From: Providencia rettgeri
GTDB lineage: Bacteria; Pseudomonadota; Gammaproteobacteria; Enterobacterales; Enterobacteriaceae
Direction: 5' to 3'
NCBI GenBank assembly: GCA_900455085.1
Contig: UGTZ01000001.1
Location: 2,882,501 to 2,946,500 of the forward strand
Length of the DNA stretch: 64,000 bases
This document shows positions 27,600 to 36,057 of this stretch, piece after piece (within the stretch, counting starts at the first letter, position 1; every line of letters starts with the position of its first letter). The position numbers and the translations under genes are program-made. The notes beneath the pieces were generated by a model. It was not told the origin of the DNA and did not search any database. It saw nothing but the letters and a program-made list of their open reading frames with translations.

Positions 27600-28016
27600 T
27601 CACAACAAACTCCACGCTTTTTCAAACGTAGCCTCATCATAGGGCTGTGAGCCATTTTCATGACGAATGATTGCCTTGGCCAGTTTAATTGTGGTTGCCT
27701 TATCATCAAGACTGATAACATCAGTAGTCGATACACCCAACTCTTTAGCTACACCGTTAATATATGCGCCTGTGTTGTTTTCATTTGTCGGAGCCCATCG
27801 GTTAATCAATCCTGATACAGTTTTTAATCCGTATTTTCGCTGATAAGTTCGAAGTAATGCGATTAATGCACGGATGCCATAAGCTGGACTTTCGAACCGA
27901 CAGAAGCGAGACTCAATGCTTGGGTCATGTGGTAATTGACCTTTCCAATTATTGGCTTTGTTGTAGTCAATATTGCCGGGGTTATTATTGCGGATACCAC
28001 GGGATACTTTACTCAT
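27600..28016 (-). CDS. Putative endolysin (RNNNPGNI-type lytic protein)
   Basis: 138 aa from the ATG at 28016 (MSKVSRGIRNNNPGNIDY). The RGIRNNNPGNI...W(K)GQ opening is known from phage proteins called endolysin or P5-like structural protein. Between holin and Rz it is best read as the peptidoglycan-cleaving lysis enzyme. Residues such as the Glu in the SIESRFCRFESPAYGIRAL region may be catalytic. No signal peptide, so it needs the holin. Overlaps the holin by 8 bases. Confidence 0.68.
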   Translation of the reverse strand: MSKVSRGIRNNNPGNIDYNKANNWKGQLPHDPSIESRFCRFESPAYGIRALIALLRTYQRKYGLKTVSGLINRWAPTNENNTGAYINGVAKELGVSTTDVISLDDKATTIKLAKAIIRHENGSQPYDEATFEKAWSLL

Positions 28017-28338
28017 CTGATACTCCAACTTTGTTTCCTGCCGCTCTACGTAACAAGCGGCCAATAAAGTCAACGCCAAGGTATCCAATGAAAACGCTTA
28101 GCAAGTAAACCAACTCATTATTCATTTCAAAAATGTTCAACATATCCTTAGCGAACCAAGCAAATATTGAACACATCACCGCGTCCATGGAGGTTTTCTT
28201 CCATCCCCCACCGTTATAACGACCGCGGAGAATAGCCATACCTCCTGCAAGTGCTGCGCCAACCCCCTGCTCTTTGACTGATGACAGCCATTCAGATAGT
28301 TGCACCCATACTTCAGGATTTTCTTTCATACGTTTCAT
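28009..28338 (-). CDS. Holin, lambdoid class II-like
   Basis: 109 aa. SVKEQGVGAALAGGMAILRGRYNGG, then two hydrophobic segments (MDAVMCSIFAWFAKDML and VYLLSVFIGYLGVDFIGRLL) match holins of Stx-type lambdoid phages. Forms the pore that times lysis. First gene of the lysis cassette. Confidence 0.8.
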   Translation of the reverse strand: MKRMKENPEVWVQLSEWLSSVKEQGVGAALAGGMAILRGRYNGGGWKKTSMDAVMCSIFAWFAKDMLNIFEMNNELVYLLSVFIGYLGVDFIGRLLRRAAGNKVGVSDE

Positions 28339-28440
28339 GGCTCACCCCCGTATCGGAGGAATTTAGTTAATAGATAGCCGCGCACAATCTCTATGCGTCA
28401 ATTAAGTGTGTGTGATTAGAATTCTGTGGCGGCGTATACG

Positions 28441-28464
28441 AAAAAAGGCCGCACTAGGCGACCT
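28441..28464 (-). terminator. Terminator upstream of the lysis genes
   Basis: On the minus strand GGTCGC(C)-TAGT-GCGGCC is followed by T6. It would stop transcription entering the lysis genes unless antiterminated by Q. Confidence 0.6.
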
Positions 28465-28596
28465 CTTGAATGTGGACAATCCGGAAATTCCACAATGATA
28501 AGTACAAATACCAAGCCAGTTCACCGTGTGAGGGGCTTATGACGCATCAACCTCGATTGTTCCAGCAATCTGTCATATCTGTGCTTACCATTATAG

Positions 28597-28616
28597 AAAA
28601 AGCCCCAACAGGGGCT
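28597..28616 (-). terminator. Terminator of the BOF gene
   Basis: AGCCCC-TGTT-GGGGCT plus T5 on the minus strand, 17 bases after the BOF stop. Confidence 0.7.
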
Positions 28617-28632
28617 TATTAAAAATTTAAGA

Positions 28633-29025
28633 CTATTTATTGATAATAGTTACACGCTTAACATCAATCTCTAGTTCCATCCAATCTTTATCAACTTCAC
28701 CATCTAAGCGAACTTTAGTGTCAGGTTTGACAACCTGTCCGCGCCAGCGTTTATCATCAATGTCTACAGCAATTGAGCCAGTACTATCTCTAAATTCGTA
28801 AAGTTCTTTACCAATCTGCTTAACAATATTACCTTCAAGTGAAACCCATGCATCATCAGGCAACTCTTTCGCTTGAATCACAGTTGTCACTGCTTGAGTT
28901 GTTGCAACAAACCCACCTCTTGGACCGACAGAACCATCATTAGAAACAAACCCGCCAACATGATTGTTAGCCAAAACGCCAAATGAAGCCGCTGATAATA
29001 CGAGTGCGATAATTGCCTTATTCAT
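28633..29025 (-). CDS. BOF-family periplasmic stress protein (YgiW/YdeI-like)
   Basis: 130 aa from the ATG at 29025. Signal peptide (ALVLSAASFGVLA, cleavage before NNHVGG). The mature part is a bacterial OB-fold: ELPDDAWVSLEGNIVKQIGKEL, YEFRDSTGSIAVDIDDKRW, VRLDGEVDKDWMELEIDVKRV. Host homologues YgiW/YdeI aid peroxide, metal and antimicrobial peptide tolerance. Its own terminator and divergence from the HdeA gene mark the pair as prophage cargo. Confidence 0.8.
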   Translation of the reverse strand: MNKAIIALVLSAASFGVLANNHVGGFVSNDGSVGPRGGFVATTQAVTTVIQAKELPDDAWVSLEGNIVKQIGKELYEFRDSTGSIAVDIDDKRWRGQVVKPDTKVRLDGEVDKDWMELEIDVKRVTIINK

Positions 29026-29226
29026 AATCATTCCTTTTGTTTGTTAATTTTTTATAGTCTATCGATCAAATCTTAACAGAATCTTAAGGTGAATATTTAA
29101 CTTATTGTACTTTTATCTGATTAAAACCATCCTATCCTGACAGTCCAATATTGATTATTTTCTATTTAAAATTAATGAGTTATATTTAACTTGAAAATTT
29201 CTCGATTAAAATAACAAGGTAATTTT

Positions 29227-29529
29227 ATGAAAAAAACATTATTTACTAGTATTATTGTCATGTCTTTAATGTCTGCATCCGCTTTCGCTGCTACAAACGC
29301 AAAACCTGTATCACAGTGGACGTGTGAAGATTTCTTAGCAATCGATGATGCATTTTACCCAACAGCAATTGGTGCCGCTGAAATTATCACCCAAAAAGGT
29401 AAGGTAGAAGACCCTACTTTAGATATTAGCGGTATCGAAACATCCACTCCGTTAATTGTCGAAGCATGCGAAAAAGCCCCGAAAGAATCATTTATTCAAA
29501 AAGTCGAAGCTCATTTGAAAAAAATGTAA
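29227..29529 (+). CDS. hdeA: HdeA-type acid-stress periplasmic chaperone
   Basis: 100 aa. Signal peptide (residues 1-22, cut after AFAA). Mature HdeA pattern: WTCEDFLAIDDAFYPTAIGAAE, LDISGIETSTPLIVEAC. The two cysteines, Cys33 and Cys81, are 48 apart, the exact spacing of the HdeA disulfide. HdeA unfolds at low pH and protects periplasmic proteins. Divergent from the BOF gene with a 200-bp AT-rich spacer. An unusual gene in a lambdoid prophage. Confidence 0.85.
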   Translation: MKKTLFTSIIVMSLMSASAFAATNAKPVSQWTCEDFLAIDDAFYPTAIGAAEIITQKGKVEDPTLDISGIETSTPLIVEACEKAPKESFIQKVEAHLKKM

Positions 29530-29532
29530 CCG

Positions 29533-29564
29533 AAAACCCCACCCGCTAAGGTGGGGTTTTCTTT
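29533..29564 (+). terminator. Terminator of hdeA
   Basis: AAAACCCCACC-loop-GGTGGGGTTTT then CTTTT, 4 bases after the stop. Also works as a weaker terminator on the other strand. Confidence 0.85.
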
Positions 29565-29633
29565 TATTGCGCATAACTACACATGAAACTCTGACCAAAC
29601 GTAACAGTAAGTCTTATGTTTGTTTTTAGGTAC

Positions 29634-29657
29634 AAAAAAGCCCCGCGATTGCGAGGC
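29634..29657 (-). terminator. Terminator downstream of Q
   Basis: Minus strand GCCTCGC-AATC-GCGGGGC followed by T6, about 90 bases after the Q gene. Candidate tR'-like site for Q action. Confidence 0.65.
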
Positions 29658-29744
29658 CTTGAATTGGCTTAATGCGACTAGGTATAGAATGTCCATTATT
29701 AGAAGATAATAAGCCAATTTTATGCAAAAATCAAATATCTCTGT

Positions 29745-30548
29745 CTATTTGGTTACTTTGCTAAATGCTTGTTCCGCTATACTTTCTTCAATAAGGCACT
29801 TGCGGGATAGTTTTTCATAGAAAGGCTTCCAATTGCGTGACCACGATGATTGAGTTAAATCAGGTACTAAGTGCTTTATCGCATTAAATGCTACTGATGA
29901 CGGCACACGATTAAAGCCCTTACCTTCACAACGAGGACAATCTTTAAATACGGGAACACCCTGCAATTTAGTTTTTTCTTCATCTAATACCTTGCCTCTT
30001 CCTTTGCAGCGACAACGGTGTGTGATTTGACCTTTACCATTGCATGACTTACAAATAACCCTTTCAGTTTCCACAACATCGCGTTCTGTATTGGTATATC
30101 GCTTGGGTTGGCTCTTGGAAAATGACGGAAAAATAGCTTCCCTTGTTGAATACTTTGTTGTGGTAACTTTTTTATCAATCATCCCTTTCCCACTACATGC
30201 TGAACACTGGCAAACCGAACCTGCTGATCGAGCGTAATCCTCAAATGCCATTCTGGCCAGAACAATTAAGCAGTAGCCCAATTTCTTGCCAGCAGCTTTG
30301 CGAACTAATTTAGGAGCTACTTTTAGTGCATATTGGGTCAAGGCTTCCACGGTCGAAAATTTATCTTCTTCGCTGATGTCATTTTTAGCCAGAAAAGCCG
30401 TCATACCAAACTTAGCTTGTGATTCAGTCATCCCCATAGCTGCCATGATATCCGTTCCCGTTATTCGGTCAGGGGAAGTACAACCTGCTACATTGCCGAA
30501 TGTAGGTGACTTAGGGTGAAAGTTTTTCAGTGCATTTTCGAGTTTCAT
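29745..30548 (-). CDS. Antitermination protein Q (phage 82-like)
   Basis: 267 aa. Late-gene activator that modifies RNA polymerase at the late promoter. DnaJ-type zinc clusters (CSACSGKG, CKSCNGKG, CPRCEGKG) in the middle and a C-terminal KPFYEKLSRKCLIEESI part are characteristic of antiterm Q of the 82/21 group. Its stop is followed by a terminator and the late region. One-base overlap with the primase gene upstream. Confidence 0.82.
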   Translation of the reverse strand: MKLENALKNFHPKSPTFGNVAGCTSPDRITGTDIMAAMGMTESQAKFGMTAFLAKNDISEEDKFSTVEALTQYALKVAPKLVRKAAGKKLGYCLIVLARMAFEDYARSAGSVCQCSACSGKGMIDKKVTTTKYSTREAIFPSFSKSQPKRYTNTERDVVETERVICKSCNGKGQITHRCRCKGRGKVLDEEKTKLQGVPVFKDCPRCEGKGFNRVPSSVAFNAIKHLVPDLTQSSWSRNWKPFYEKLSRKCLIEESIAEQAFSKVTK

Positions 30549-31525
30549 TAAGCCGCCTCTCTTTGTTTCCGAATAAAAACACGTTCCCTTGCTTCACAAC
30601 CTTGAGTGAGTAAATCATTAAAATCACCGAGGTCGGGATATCTCACGCTTACTTTTTCAATATCATTGTTTGACAGTAGATTTTTATTTGCACAGGCATA
30701 AGCTGCAGCTTCACCCGTTGCGCTCCAATCGTTATCAGCGAAAACAATTAGGTGCTTAACGCCCTTGGGTGCAACAAATTTCTCCATGAATCCAGCGTTC
30801 ATTGCTGCCCATGTGTTGACGCCATAGATTTGTTTACACGACAAGGCGGTTTCTATTCCCTCTGCAATACCTAAGGTTGAGCTCACAGGAAACATACGGA
30901 TGGCGACAGATTTTGCATATTGGAGATAGTTTTTTTCCTGCAGTGAGTCCATTTTTTTATCGGGTGTGACATTGGCTTTTTTATCCCCCTGTAGATAAGT
31001 TCGGTGCACATAACACAATTGCCCTCTCGCGTCAGTTGCAAGCGCCCATATTGCCTGAAAATGACCGGAATAACCGTGTATTGGCTGATTGGCACAAAAC
31101 CGGACTTGTTCCATAGGTAGGGTAAAAATTCCACGATTTTGCAAATACTTTGCAGCCGAAGTCTCTTTTAAGTTCGGCATTCGAGAATAGGCATTAACAA
31201 ATCGGACCCGATTATCCTCAGCGCTATCAACCTTAGTCGGATAAATCGTCTCTTTGTCACGTGCAATGCCTAAGATATTATCCAGTTCATCGGCTAGCGT
31301 TTTAAAGCTCTTCCCTGTAACTCGTTCAAGTAACTGTATACCGTTCCCTGAGCCACAGGTGCAAATCCATGTTCCCCGCCCGTCCCTGTCATCGATACGA
31401 AACTTTCCCTTTCTACCGCATATTGGACATTCTCCCGCGTAATGCTTATTACCCGTGATTGGGGGTAGTTCGTAATAGGCGAGAATTTTCTCCCAGTGTC
31501 CCTTTGCGGCTTCAATTGTATTCAC
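30548..31525 (-). CDS. P4-type zinc-binding primase / toprim protein
   Basis: 325 aa. N-terminal primase zinc domain (ECPICGRKGKFRIDD...GTWICTCGSGNG: CxxC...CxC), central LGIAEGIETALSC and C-terminal toprim core HLIVFADNDWSATGEAAA. Synthesises or supports primers for phage replication with the adjacent helicase. 4-base overlap with the helicase gene. Confidence 0.82.
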   Translation of the reverse strand: MNTIEAAKGHWEKILAYYELPPITGNKHYAGECPICGRKGKFRIDDRDGRGTWICTCGSGNGIQLLERVTGKSFKTLADELDNILGIARDKETIYPTKVDSAEDNRVRFVNAYSRMPNLKETSAAKYLQNRGIFTLPMEQVRFCANQPIHGYSGHFQAIWALATDARGQLCYVHRTYLQGDKKANVTPDKKMDSLQEKNYLQYAKSVAIRMFPVSSTLGIAEGIETALSCKQIYGVNTWAAMNAGFMEKFVAPKGVKHLIVFADNDWSATGEAAAYACANKNLLSNNDIEKVSVRYPDLGDFNDLLTQGCEARERVFIRKQREAA

Positions 31526-33099
31526 AATAGTGCTCCTTGCTGTGGTGTGTCACTCAATTGAGTTTTAATATTGGTAATATGCTGTCGGGCTTTCTTTCTG
31601 CCTTTCGCCCACTTGATCTGCTTATGTTTAATGTAATTACTGACCTCAGGGGTGATTTCTTGAGGGTTTTCATGTAGTCCGTGAGGCTTTTCACCAAACT
31701 TTTCAATAAATGTGTGATAGACCCAACCTTTGCTTATTGGTCGTCCCTCGGCGACTCTAATGGCTTGGTAATATTTGAGTTGAGAATAGAAACTTTGCTT
31801 TTCTTGCTGGGTATAAACTTTTTCGGTCTTACCCAGTTTTTTGATATTACGTGTTGTATCGACTTCGACGTCTTCCCCGGCGAGTGGCTTAAATCCACAT
31901 TTAGGACAAGCATAAACACCTGCAGGCTTCATGTAGTGGCATGAGGTACATTCTTTCGGTTTCTTCTCGCGTTTTTCCTGCTCACGAAAACTATTAGCCT
32001 CTTTCATGCCGTCATTTTTGCTCGGGAGCTCGTCATATTCGATATCATCAGGGAAACCTAAGCGGTGGACCGTGCCGGAGTGGTCTAGGATTATGGCTTT
32101 ATCTTTACCCGGAGCAGGTCTTAATGCGCGCCCCAGCGTTTGCAGCCAGCGTATCTCTGATTTAGTCGGTCTCGCATAAATGACGCAGCGCACATCACTG
32201 TCGAACCCCGTTGAAAGCACGCCTACATTCACTAATATTTTTGTGGCGCCCTGCTCAAATCGGTGGATCATGACTTCGCGCTCATCAAAAGGGGTATTTG
32301 CCGTCATTACCTCGGCATTCACTCCTGCGCGGTTAAACTCCATCGTGACATAGTTGGCATGACTGACATTCACGCAAAAACAAATCGTCGGTAAATTCTC
32401 ACCTAACTTTAACCAACTGCTCACAACATCACCGACTAAGTCAGCCCCACACATAATTTCGGCAATTTCATCTTCTTTGTAATCACTGCCGTATTCCATG
32501 CTGCTGGCGGATTTCACGCCTGTTAAGTCAGGTTTAGTCGGTGCATAAAATTCATAGCTACTGAGGTCACCACGTTTGATTAATTCTTTAATCGTGGTCG
32601 GCTTGATAAGGCTTTGGTAATACTTACCGAGGAAAGGTGAGAATGGCGTACCGGAAAGCCCTACCACTTTACAATCGGTTTCAGAGGTTAAGCGTTCGAT
32701 TTCAACTAAGAGTTTTTTGCGCTTTAAATGCGCCTCATCAATAATCAATAAATCAATATCTAGCGGAAAATCACGGCGAATAAGTGTATCTGCTGAGGCA
32801 ATTTGTATCAGCTTACTGAGGTCTTGATTTGAATGGTCACGCCAAATGTAAGCTATATCATCCGCATGTAAACCATATTGAACAAATCGCTGTGCAGTCT
32901 GAGTGATAAGTACGGTAAAAGGCACCACAAAAAGCACTTTCTTACCGTGTGAAACAAAACCAGCTGTTAAAAATGCCGCTAACCCTGTTTTACCTGCCCC
33001 TGTCGGCGCATAAACCATAAAGGAATTATGTTGCTTCCACTCACGACGCAACATGTTCAATGCGCGCTCTTGTGCAAAATTAGGTGTTATTGTTAACAT
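31522..33099 (-). CDS. DEAD/DEAH-box SF2 helicase
   Basis: 525 aa. Walker A YAPTGAGKTGL (residues 31-38 APTGAGKT), motif II LLIIDEAHL, motif III VGLSGTPFS, motif VI QTLGRALRP. C-terminal CxxC..CPKC zinc finger (CTSCHYMKPAGVYACPKCG). UvrB/RapA-like phage replication helicase paired with the primase. Intact. Confidence 0.85.
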   Translation of the reverse strand: MLTITPNFAQERALNMLRREWKQHNSFMVYAPTGAGKTGLAAFLTAGFVSHGKKVLFVVPFTVLITQTAQRFVQYGLHADDIAYIWRDHSNQDLSKLIQIASADTLIRRDFPLDIDLLIIDEAHLKRKKLLVEIERLTSETDCKVVGLSGTPFSPFLGKYYQSLIKPTTIKELIKRGDLSSYEFYAPTKPDLTGVKSASSMEYGSDYKEDEIAEIMCGADLVGDVVSSWLKLGENLPTICFCVNVSHANYVTMEFNRAGVNAEVMTANTPFDEREVMIHRFEQGATKILVNVGVLSTGFDSDVRCVIYARPTKSEIRWLQTLGRALRPAPGKDKAIILDHSGTVHRLGFPDDIEYDELPSKNDGMKEANSFREQEKREKKPKECTSCHYMKPAGVYACPKCGFKPLAGEDVEVDTTRNIKKLGKTEKVYTQQEKQSFYSQLKYYQAIRVAEGRPISKGWVYHTFIEKFGEKPHGLHENPQEITPEVSNYIKHKQIKWAKGRKKARQHITNIKTQLSDTPQQGALL

Positions 33100-33212
33100 G
33101 ATTTCACCTCACTATTCCATTTTTCAGTCTGCTGTGTCAAAATCAGACCTAGACCATTTCTTCTCGGGATTGCGTCTCTGGTAAGGGGTTAAGTATTTTA
33201 CTGGTGTCCCAT

Positions 33213-33986
33213 TTACTTAATCCGCTTACCACCCTTCCGGCTTAACTCAGCTTTCCACTCACGAATAATTTTCTTTGTGTCTTCCCTGTGTTCAGGTGCT
33301 GGCATGTCGGCGTATGACTTCGCATAATCAATATTTTTGTGGTACGGGTTACGGATAACAGGCATGACGATCCCCACCGCCCGAGCGACATCTTCATCCG
33401 TCGGCACGCGGTCTAAATATTTTTTAAAATCCAAAGTGCCTGTTTCAGCGAAGTGATCAGTGATTTTTTTCAGTTGCTTCACTGCACGAAAAACCGTTCT
33501 AACCTCGTCATTATTCGCTGAAGGCATTGGGTCACCGTCAATCGTTTCACCGTCGATGTAAAGTGGGATGCTGTCAATAAACGCCCCACGATTGATAAAC
33601 TTGTTCACTTCGGTAGTCGTGATAACGGGATAGGCTTTGACTAGGTTAAATAGCGTGACTGAAACGTGTTCATCCTTCAGGGAGCTTTTACCTTTGCTGT
33701 TGCGCACAGCGGCAATCAATGCGTCTTGATGTTCACGACTCAATAAATCGTAATCGCCTACCACGATGTAATGAGTGCTTAAATCTTCAAGGTGTATCGG
33801 CTTCGCGTGACTGTTGTGGGGTTTGTGTTCTTTGGTTGGCTTACGCTCTGGTGCGTTAGATCGAACCAGTGTTTTAGCTTCATGCTCAGACATGCCAATG
33901 GAAACTAATTCAGCTACTGCACGAGCAGGCTTCCAGCTAATCAAGCTACGATGTTTTTTGATAATTTGTTCTGCCTGTGCATTCAT
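33213..33986 (-). CDS. Unknown replication-region protein
   Basis: 257 aa from the ATG at 33986 (MNAQAEQIIKKH); a longer start begins with a hydrophobic stretch unlikely to be coding. No family recognised. Mostly helical and charged, with a conserved-looking DGDPMPSANNDEVRTVFRAVKQL. Position (after Cro, before helicase) is where lambda O-type initiators sit, so an origin-binding role is possible but not shown. Confidence 0.5.
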   Translation of the reverse strand: MNAQAEQIIKKHRSLISWKPARAVAELVSIGMSEHEAKTLVRSNAPERKPTKEHKPHNSHAKPIHLEDLSTHYIVVGDYDLLSREHQDALIAAVRNSKGKSSLKDEHVSVTLFNLVKAYPVITTTEVNKFINRGAFIDSIPLYIDGETIDGDPMPSANNDEVRTVFRAVKQLKKITDHFAETGTLDFKKYLDRVPTDEDVARAVGIVMPVIRNPYHKNIDYAKSYADMPAPEHREDTKKIIREWKAELSRKGGKRIK

Positions 33987-34204
33987 GATAATCATTCTCA
34001 TTTGTCCAAAAAAAATAGGGGGGTACATATTTACTTCGTTTTCCCACTCATCCTGTTTTTCGTCATTAAACCCTTAAAACCCAATGTTGATAATCATTCG
34101 CAATTGCGTTTTGAATTACCCCTAGTGATCCCCTAACCCCCGATCCCATTCCAAGGAACTAACCCAATTCGGTGTTTCCTGTGAGTACCTATCTTGAAGC
34201 AACA

Positions 34205-34510
34205 TCAGATTTGGGCTTGGCTCTTGGCTGGGCGATCTGACACCAACAACGGCACTGAGGTATAACCTTGCATTGCCTTCGAATAACGTCTCACGAACTG
34301 CCTTAACCTTGAGTTCGCTTCATGCCTCGCTTTGTTATCTTTGCGATATGAAACTGGCTCTAACTCCCAATGCTGCTGATACACTTCTGAATAAGCCACC
34401 AGCGCCCTATTTCTCGCACTCGGTGACAGTTGCAATAACATTTCCTGAATCCACTTAGCGTCATCAGGAAAGTAATGCTTAGGCATCGGTATGTTGTGTA
34501 TCTGACTCAT
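34205..34510 (-). CDS. Unknown early protein downstream of Cro
   Basis: 101 aa from the ATG at 34510 (MSQIHNIPMP). Contains LQLSPSARNRALVAYSEVYQ and RKDNKARHEANSRLRQFVRRY, a basic helical part. Overlaps the Cro gene by 32 bases. Second gene of the PR-type operon; not recognised. Confidence 0.5.
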   Translation of the reverse strand: MSQIHNIPMPKHYFPDDAKWIQEMLLQLSPSARNRALVAYSEVYQQHWELEPVSYRKDNKARHEANSRLRQFVRRYSKAMQGYTSVPLLVSDRPAKSQAQI

Positions 34511-34715
34511 TAACACCACCTACCGAATAAATGTCAGGTCGTAAATCGCTCCTGCTAATTTGGCCATTTGAATTTTGTTCAATTAGCTTGCACATTTTGT
34601 ACCCGGGTTTTTTATGTCCAGAAAAAACTAATCTCAAATAACCAACCGACGATTCACACATTACGGCGAACTTTGCTTTTTCTTCGTTTGATAATTTTTT
34701 CCAAAAGTCGTACAT
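34479..34715 (-). CDS. Cro-like repressor
   Basis: 78 aa. First gene leftward from the immunity control region, divergent from the CI-type repressor. Contains a helix-turn-helix-like SSVGYLRLVFSGHKKPGYKM. Its ribosome site AGGAGG is inside operator 34721-34737, so repressor binding would also cover the start region. Cro role inferred from position and size. Confidence 0.65.
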   Translation of the reverse strand: MYDFWKKLSNEEKAKFAVMCESSVGYLRLVFSGHKKPGYKMCKLIEQNSNGQISRSDLRPDIYSVGGVNESDTQHTDA

Positions 34716-34720
34716 TTATG

Positions 34721-34787
34721 TGTACCTCCTAGGTACATTATGCACAATAAAAATGTACCTGCAAGAAACTTGTAACTTGAAGGTACA
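34721..34787. promoter_or_regulatory. Right operator cluster (three 17-bp sites) with the Cro promoter
   Basis: Sites of consensus TGTACC-N5-GGTACA: 34721-34737 (perfect), 34754-34770 (TGTACC-TGCAA-GAAACT) and 34771-34787 (TGTAAC-TTGAA-GGTACA). The last two abut exactly. On the minus strand a -10 CATAAT (34742-34737) with a -35-like TTGCAG (34764-34759, 16-bp spacer) lies between operators and would drive cro. The CI gene starts 13 bases beyond the last site. Confidence 0.72.
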
Positions 34788-34799
34788 TAAGATTAAATT

Positions 34800-35471
34800 A
34801 TGAGCATGAAAACTATCGATCAGATCAGGGCAGAAAACGCCCGAAAGCTAAGAGACTCAGTAGGCGGAAACGCAGCATTTGCAACGCACATTGATCGTGA
34901 ACCTACACAGGTAAGTCGCTTAATTGGCATAAATCCAACTAAAAAGATTGGCGATATAATGGCTCGCCATATTGAAAAATGCTTTGGTTTGCCTATTGCT
35001 TGGCTAGACCAGGAGCACGGAGACAATAAAACCAACCCACCAGAAATTAAATCTCCTTCAAAAGAATTTAAAATAAGACAAGTCCCTTTGCTCACTTGGG
35101 TACAGGCAGGAGCTTGGACTGAATGTGAGCCTATTGATATTGACGAAGATTTTATAAAAAAATATCCATGCCCTGTGCCATGCAGTGAGCGAACATTCGC
35201 ACTAAGTGTTGTTGGCGAATCAATGTACCCTGAGTATATGCCCGGAGAAATTATTTTTGTTGATCCCGAAGTTCCAGCACTTACTGGTGATGACGTTGTT
35301 GCAATGCTTGTAGATACTGGGCAAACAACATTTAAACGCCTGATTGATGACGGCTTTTCAAAGATGCTAAAAGCAGTTAACCCGAACTGGCCAAATCAAT
35401 ATGTTCCTATTAATGGAAATTGTAATTTGATGGGCACTGTTATTTTCTCTGGTCGAGCAAGAAAAAAATAA
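34800..35471 (+). CDS. LexA/CI-type prophage repressor (S24 autopeptidase)
   Basis: 223 aa. N-terminal Xre-like HTH (residues ~18-70, with DREPTQVSRLIG). C-terminal S24 peptidase: cleavage site Ala103-Gly104 in WVQAGAW, catalytic Ser141 (VVGESMYPEYMPGE) and Lys179 (TTFKRLID). RecA-stimulated self-cleavage, hence SOS induction, is expected. No clear ribosome site before the ATG at 34800; the message may be leaderless or start at the second ATG. Confidence 0.88.
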   Translation: MSMKTIDQIRAENARKLRDSVGGNAAFATHIDREPTQVSRLIGINPTKKIGDIMARHIEKCFGLPIAWLDQEHGDNKTNPPEIKSPSKEFKIRQVPLLTWVQAGAWTECEPIDIDEDFIKKYPCPVPCSERTFALSVVGESMYPEYMPGEIIFVDPEVPALTGDDVVAMLVDTGQTTFKRLIDDGFSKMLKAVNPNWPNQYVPINGNCNLMGTVIFSGRARKK

Positions 35472-35492
35472 ACGTTTAAATATCATTGAATT

Positions 35493-35522
35493 AACCCTTT
35501 TTTAATCAAAAAGGGTTTTTTT
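35493..35522 (+). terminator. Terminator of the repressor gene
   Basis: AACCCTTTTT-loop-AAAAAGGGTT continuing into a T-run, immediately before the next promoter, isolating repressor from early-operon transcription. Confidence 0.8.
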
Positions 35523-35526
35523 GTAC

Positions 35527-35581
35527 TTGACTATGTACCCCAAAGGTACATAATAAAATTCAAGTTAACCAAAAAGGTACA
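35527..35581 (+). promoter_or_regulatory. Rightward early promoter (PL-like) with two operators
   Basis: -35 TTGACT (35527-35532), 16-bp spacer, -10 CATAAT (35549-35554). A perfect operator TGTACC-CCAAA-GGTACA (35534-35550) fills the spacer, and a degenerate site TTAACC-AAAAA-GGTACA lies at 35565-35581. Repressor binding would block this promoter, the start of the ~6-kb early operon. Confidence 0.75.
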
Positions 35582-35586
35582 TACAG

Positions 35587-36054
35587 ATGGATTTTGAAAA
35601 CATATTATTTAAATCTAAGCAGCTGACATCTCAAATAACTGGAGTTTATGAGTTATCTCTTTCGGGGTTCTCCGGTTCAGATCTGACTGAAATGGTTGGT
35701 GTGGCACTAAACCTTTGTTCTTCATTGAATAGCGAAATTCAAGGCACTATTGCCACTGCTGAAAACGCACAACCCAAATCAAAAGTAACAATGGACGAAA
35801 GACATCAAAACTCCTTCGCCGCACGTTTGCGCTTGGCTCTTGCGCACTCTGGAATGACACAAGCCGCTTTAGCTTGGGGGATTGGAGTTTCACAAAGCAC
35901 AATCAGTGCATTGGCTACTGGTCGAGTAAAAGGCGTGGGAATTGAGCGAGGAGCAGCTTTATCTGAAGCTTTAGGTGTAAATCTAAGGTGGCTCATGCGC
36001 GGTGAAGGTGAAATGCAGCCAGCTAAATTTTTAACTCATAATGACGAGGTTTAA
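35587..36054 (+). CDS. Xre-family regulator with C-terminal HTH
   Basis: 155 aa. First gene of the rightward early operon. The N-terminal half (residues 1-70) is unrecognised; residues ~80-145 are a Cro/CI-type HTH (GMTQAALAWGIGVSQSTISALATGRVKG). The domain order is reversed relative to ordinary phage repressors. Its placement under the operator-controlled promoter suggests a second layer of lysogeny or host gene control. Confidence 0.7.
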   Translation: MDFENILFKSKQLTSQITGVYELSLSGFSGSDLTEMVGVALNLCSSLNSEIQGTIATAENAQPKSKVTMDERHQNSFAARLRLALAHSGMTQAALAWGIGVSQSTISALATGRVKGVGIERGAALSEALGVNLRWLMRGEGEMQPAKFLTHNDEV

Positions 36055-36057
36055 AAA

